A stretch of DNA of 14,569 nt from NCBI GenBank assembly GCA_903910215.1, contig CAIVYV010000221.1:1-14569 (forward strand), given 5' to 3'. A program made the position numbers and the translations under genes. The DNA comes from an uncultured Pseudomonadota bacterium. Lineage in GTDB: Bacteria; Pseudomonadota; Gammaproteobacteria; Steroidobacterales; Steroidobacteraceae. The notes under the pieces were generated by a model. That model had not been told where the DNA came from, did not search any database, and saw only the letters and a program-made list of their open reading frames with translations. Below are positions 14,236-14,569 of this stretch, piece by piece. Position 1 is the first letter of the stretch; each line of letters begins with the position of its first letter.

Positions 14236-14569
14236 GCTGCCACCTCCGCGCCGACGCGGCCTGCAGTCGCGCCATTCGAGTGGCCATCGTTCATCAACGC
14301 CACAAACAAATCGGCAATCGAGGGGGTTCGAACATCACCTAGGGCTGCTAATTCATCTGCCGTGGGAGCGCCCCCCTTGCCGATGTCGAACACGAAAACG
14401 TATCGACCAAACACTTCACGTTCATAGACTGGACGCAGCGCTCGCGCCGCAGCCACATGCTCGGAAGTCGTGATCAGCTGTGCAAAGCGGCTCGGCAAGG
14501 CGTCTACGGTCGAATCGAGCACGATCTTGCCGTGGCTGATGAAAAGCACATCGGTCAACAGATTCTCGA
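14232..14569 (-). CDS. ABC transporter ATPase, C-terminal part
   Basis: The frame is open to the end of the window; about 111 C-terminal residues are seen and the Walker motifs lie outside. The visible start ENLLTDVLFISHGKIVLDSTVDAL is the segment after the switch histidine in ABC-2 exporter ATPases, where a mobile element such as 'I-x-x-G-x-I-V' is standard. The rest is a C-terminal domain of mixed character, ending in a Gly/Ala-rich tail. It is coupled to the permease by a 4-base overlap and is surely the energising subunit of the same exporter. Confidence 0.85.
   Translation of the reverse strand, partial: ENLLTDVLFISHGKIVLDSTVDALPSRFAQLITTSEHVAAARALRPVYEREVFGRYVFVFDIGKGGAPTADELAALGDVRTPSIADLFVALMNDGHSNGATAGRVGAEVAA
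14242..14247 (-). promoter_or_regulatory. Ribosome binding site of the ABC-2 permease
   Basis: GGAGGT on the minus strand, six bases before the ATG at 14235, inside the last codons of the ATPase gene. It favours this start over a second in-frame ATG at 14220. Confidence 0.75.

Noticed and set aside
1..14569. Defence island, prophage, CRISPR or biosynthetic cluster
   Set aside because: All genes read as core or ordinary accessory functions, no repeat array is present, and no stretch looks different in base composition by eye.

Overview
The window looks like an ordinary chromosomal stretch of a gammaproteobacterium. PurT, YheS, Gor and XthA all read closely against my memory of their E. coli relatives, the DNA is moderately GC-rich by eye, and genes are packed tightly with many 4-base ATGA or GTGA overlaps. 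I see no transposase, integrase, phage gene, CRISPR array, tRNA or rRNA. The lineage below class level is not determinable here; a Steroidobacter/Xanthomonas-like relative is only a guess.

Layout: (1) 1-336 (+), 3' part of a UPF0114 (YqhA-type) membrane protein. (2) 359-4058 (-), a probable four-gene unit, transcribed from right to left: glutathione reductase, a lipoprotein of unknown function with a CxxC motif, a DoxX-like membrane protein, and an MFS transporter. (3) 4095-4871 (+), exonuclease III, divergent from gor with a 36-base gap and meeting the next gene tail to tail. (4) 4868-6213 (-), a FrnE-type DsbA-fold protein translationally coupled to an M15 (VanY-like) D,D-carboxypeptidase homologue. 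(5) 6242-8149 (+), the ABC-F ATPase YheS. (6) 8150-8376, a noncoding gap holding a strong intrinsic terminator on the minus strand and, about 40 bases upstream of it, a good sigma70-type promoter pointing at it: a candidate small RNA of about 65-70 nt. (7) 8377-12040 (-), a five-gene overlapping operon: CDGSH iron-sulfur protein, STAS-MlaE permease fusion, MlaF-like ATPase, MCE (MlaD-like) protein and PqiC-like lipoprotein. (8) 12095-13291 (+), purT. (9) 13312-14569 (-), an ABC-2 type exporter: permease complete, ATPase only as its C-terminal part.

The genes work together in a few clear groups. The Mla/Mce operon should form a complete lipid-transport machine (ATPase, permease with built-in MlaB-like domain, membrane-anchored MCE ring, outer-membrane-facing lipoprotein) between inner and outer membranes. 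The gor unit has a thiol-redox flavour. The FrnE-VanY pair is joined by overlap only and no shared pathway is evident.

Most of the window is housekeeping. The most interesting item is the candidate C-rich small RNA between yheS and the Mce operon, with an unusually elaborate promoter: a perfect 12-bp palindrome in the spacer, an inverted repeat next to the -35 and a 10-bp-phased direct repeat upstream. Next come the translational coupling of a CDGSH protein to the lipid transporter and the uncharacterised CxxC lipoprotein behind glutathione reductase.
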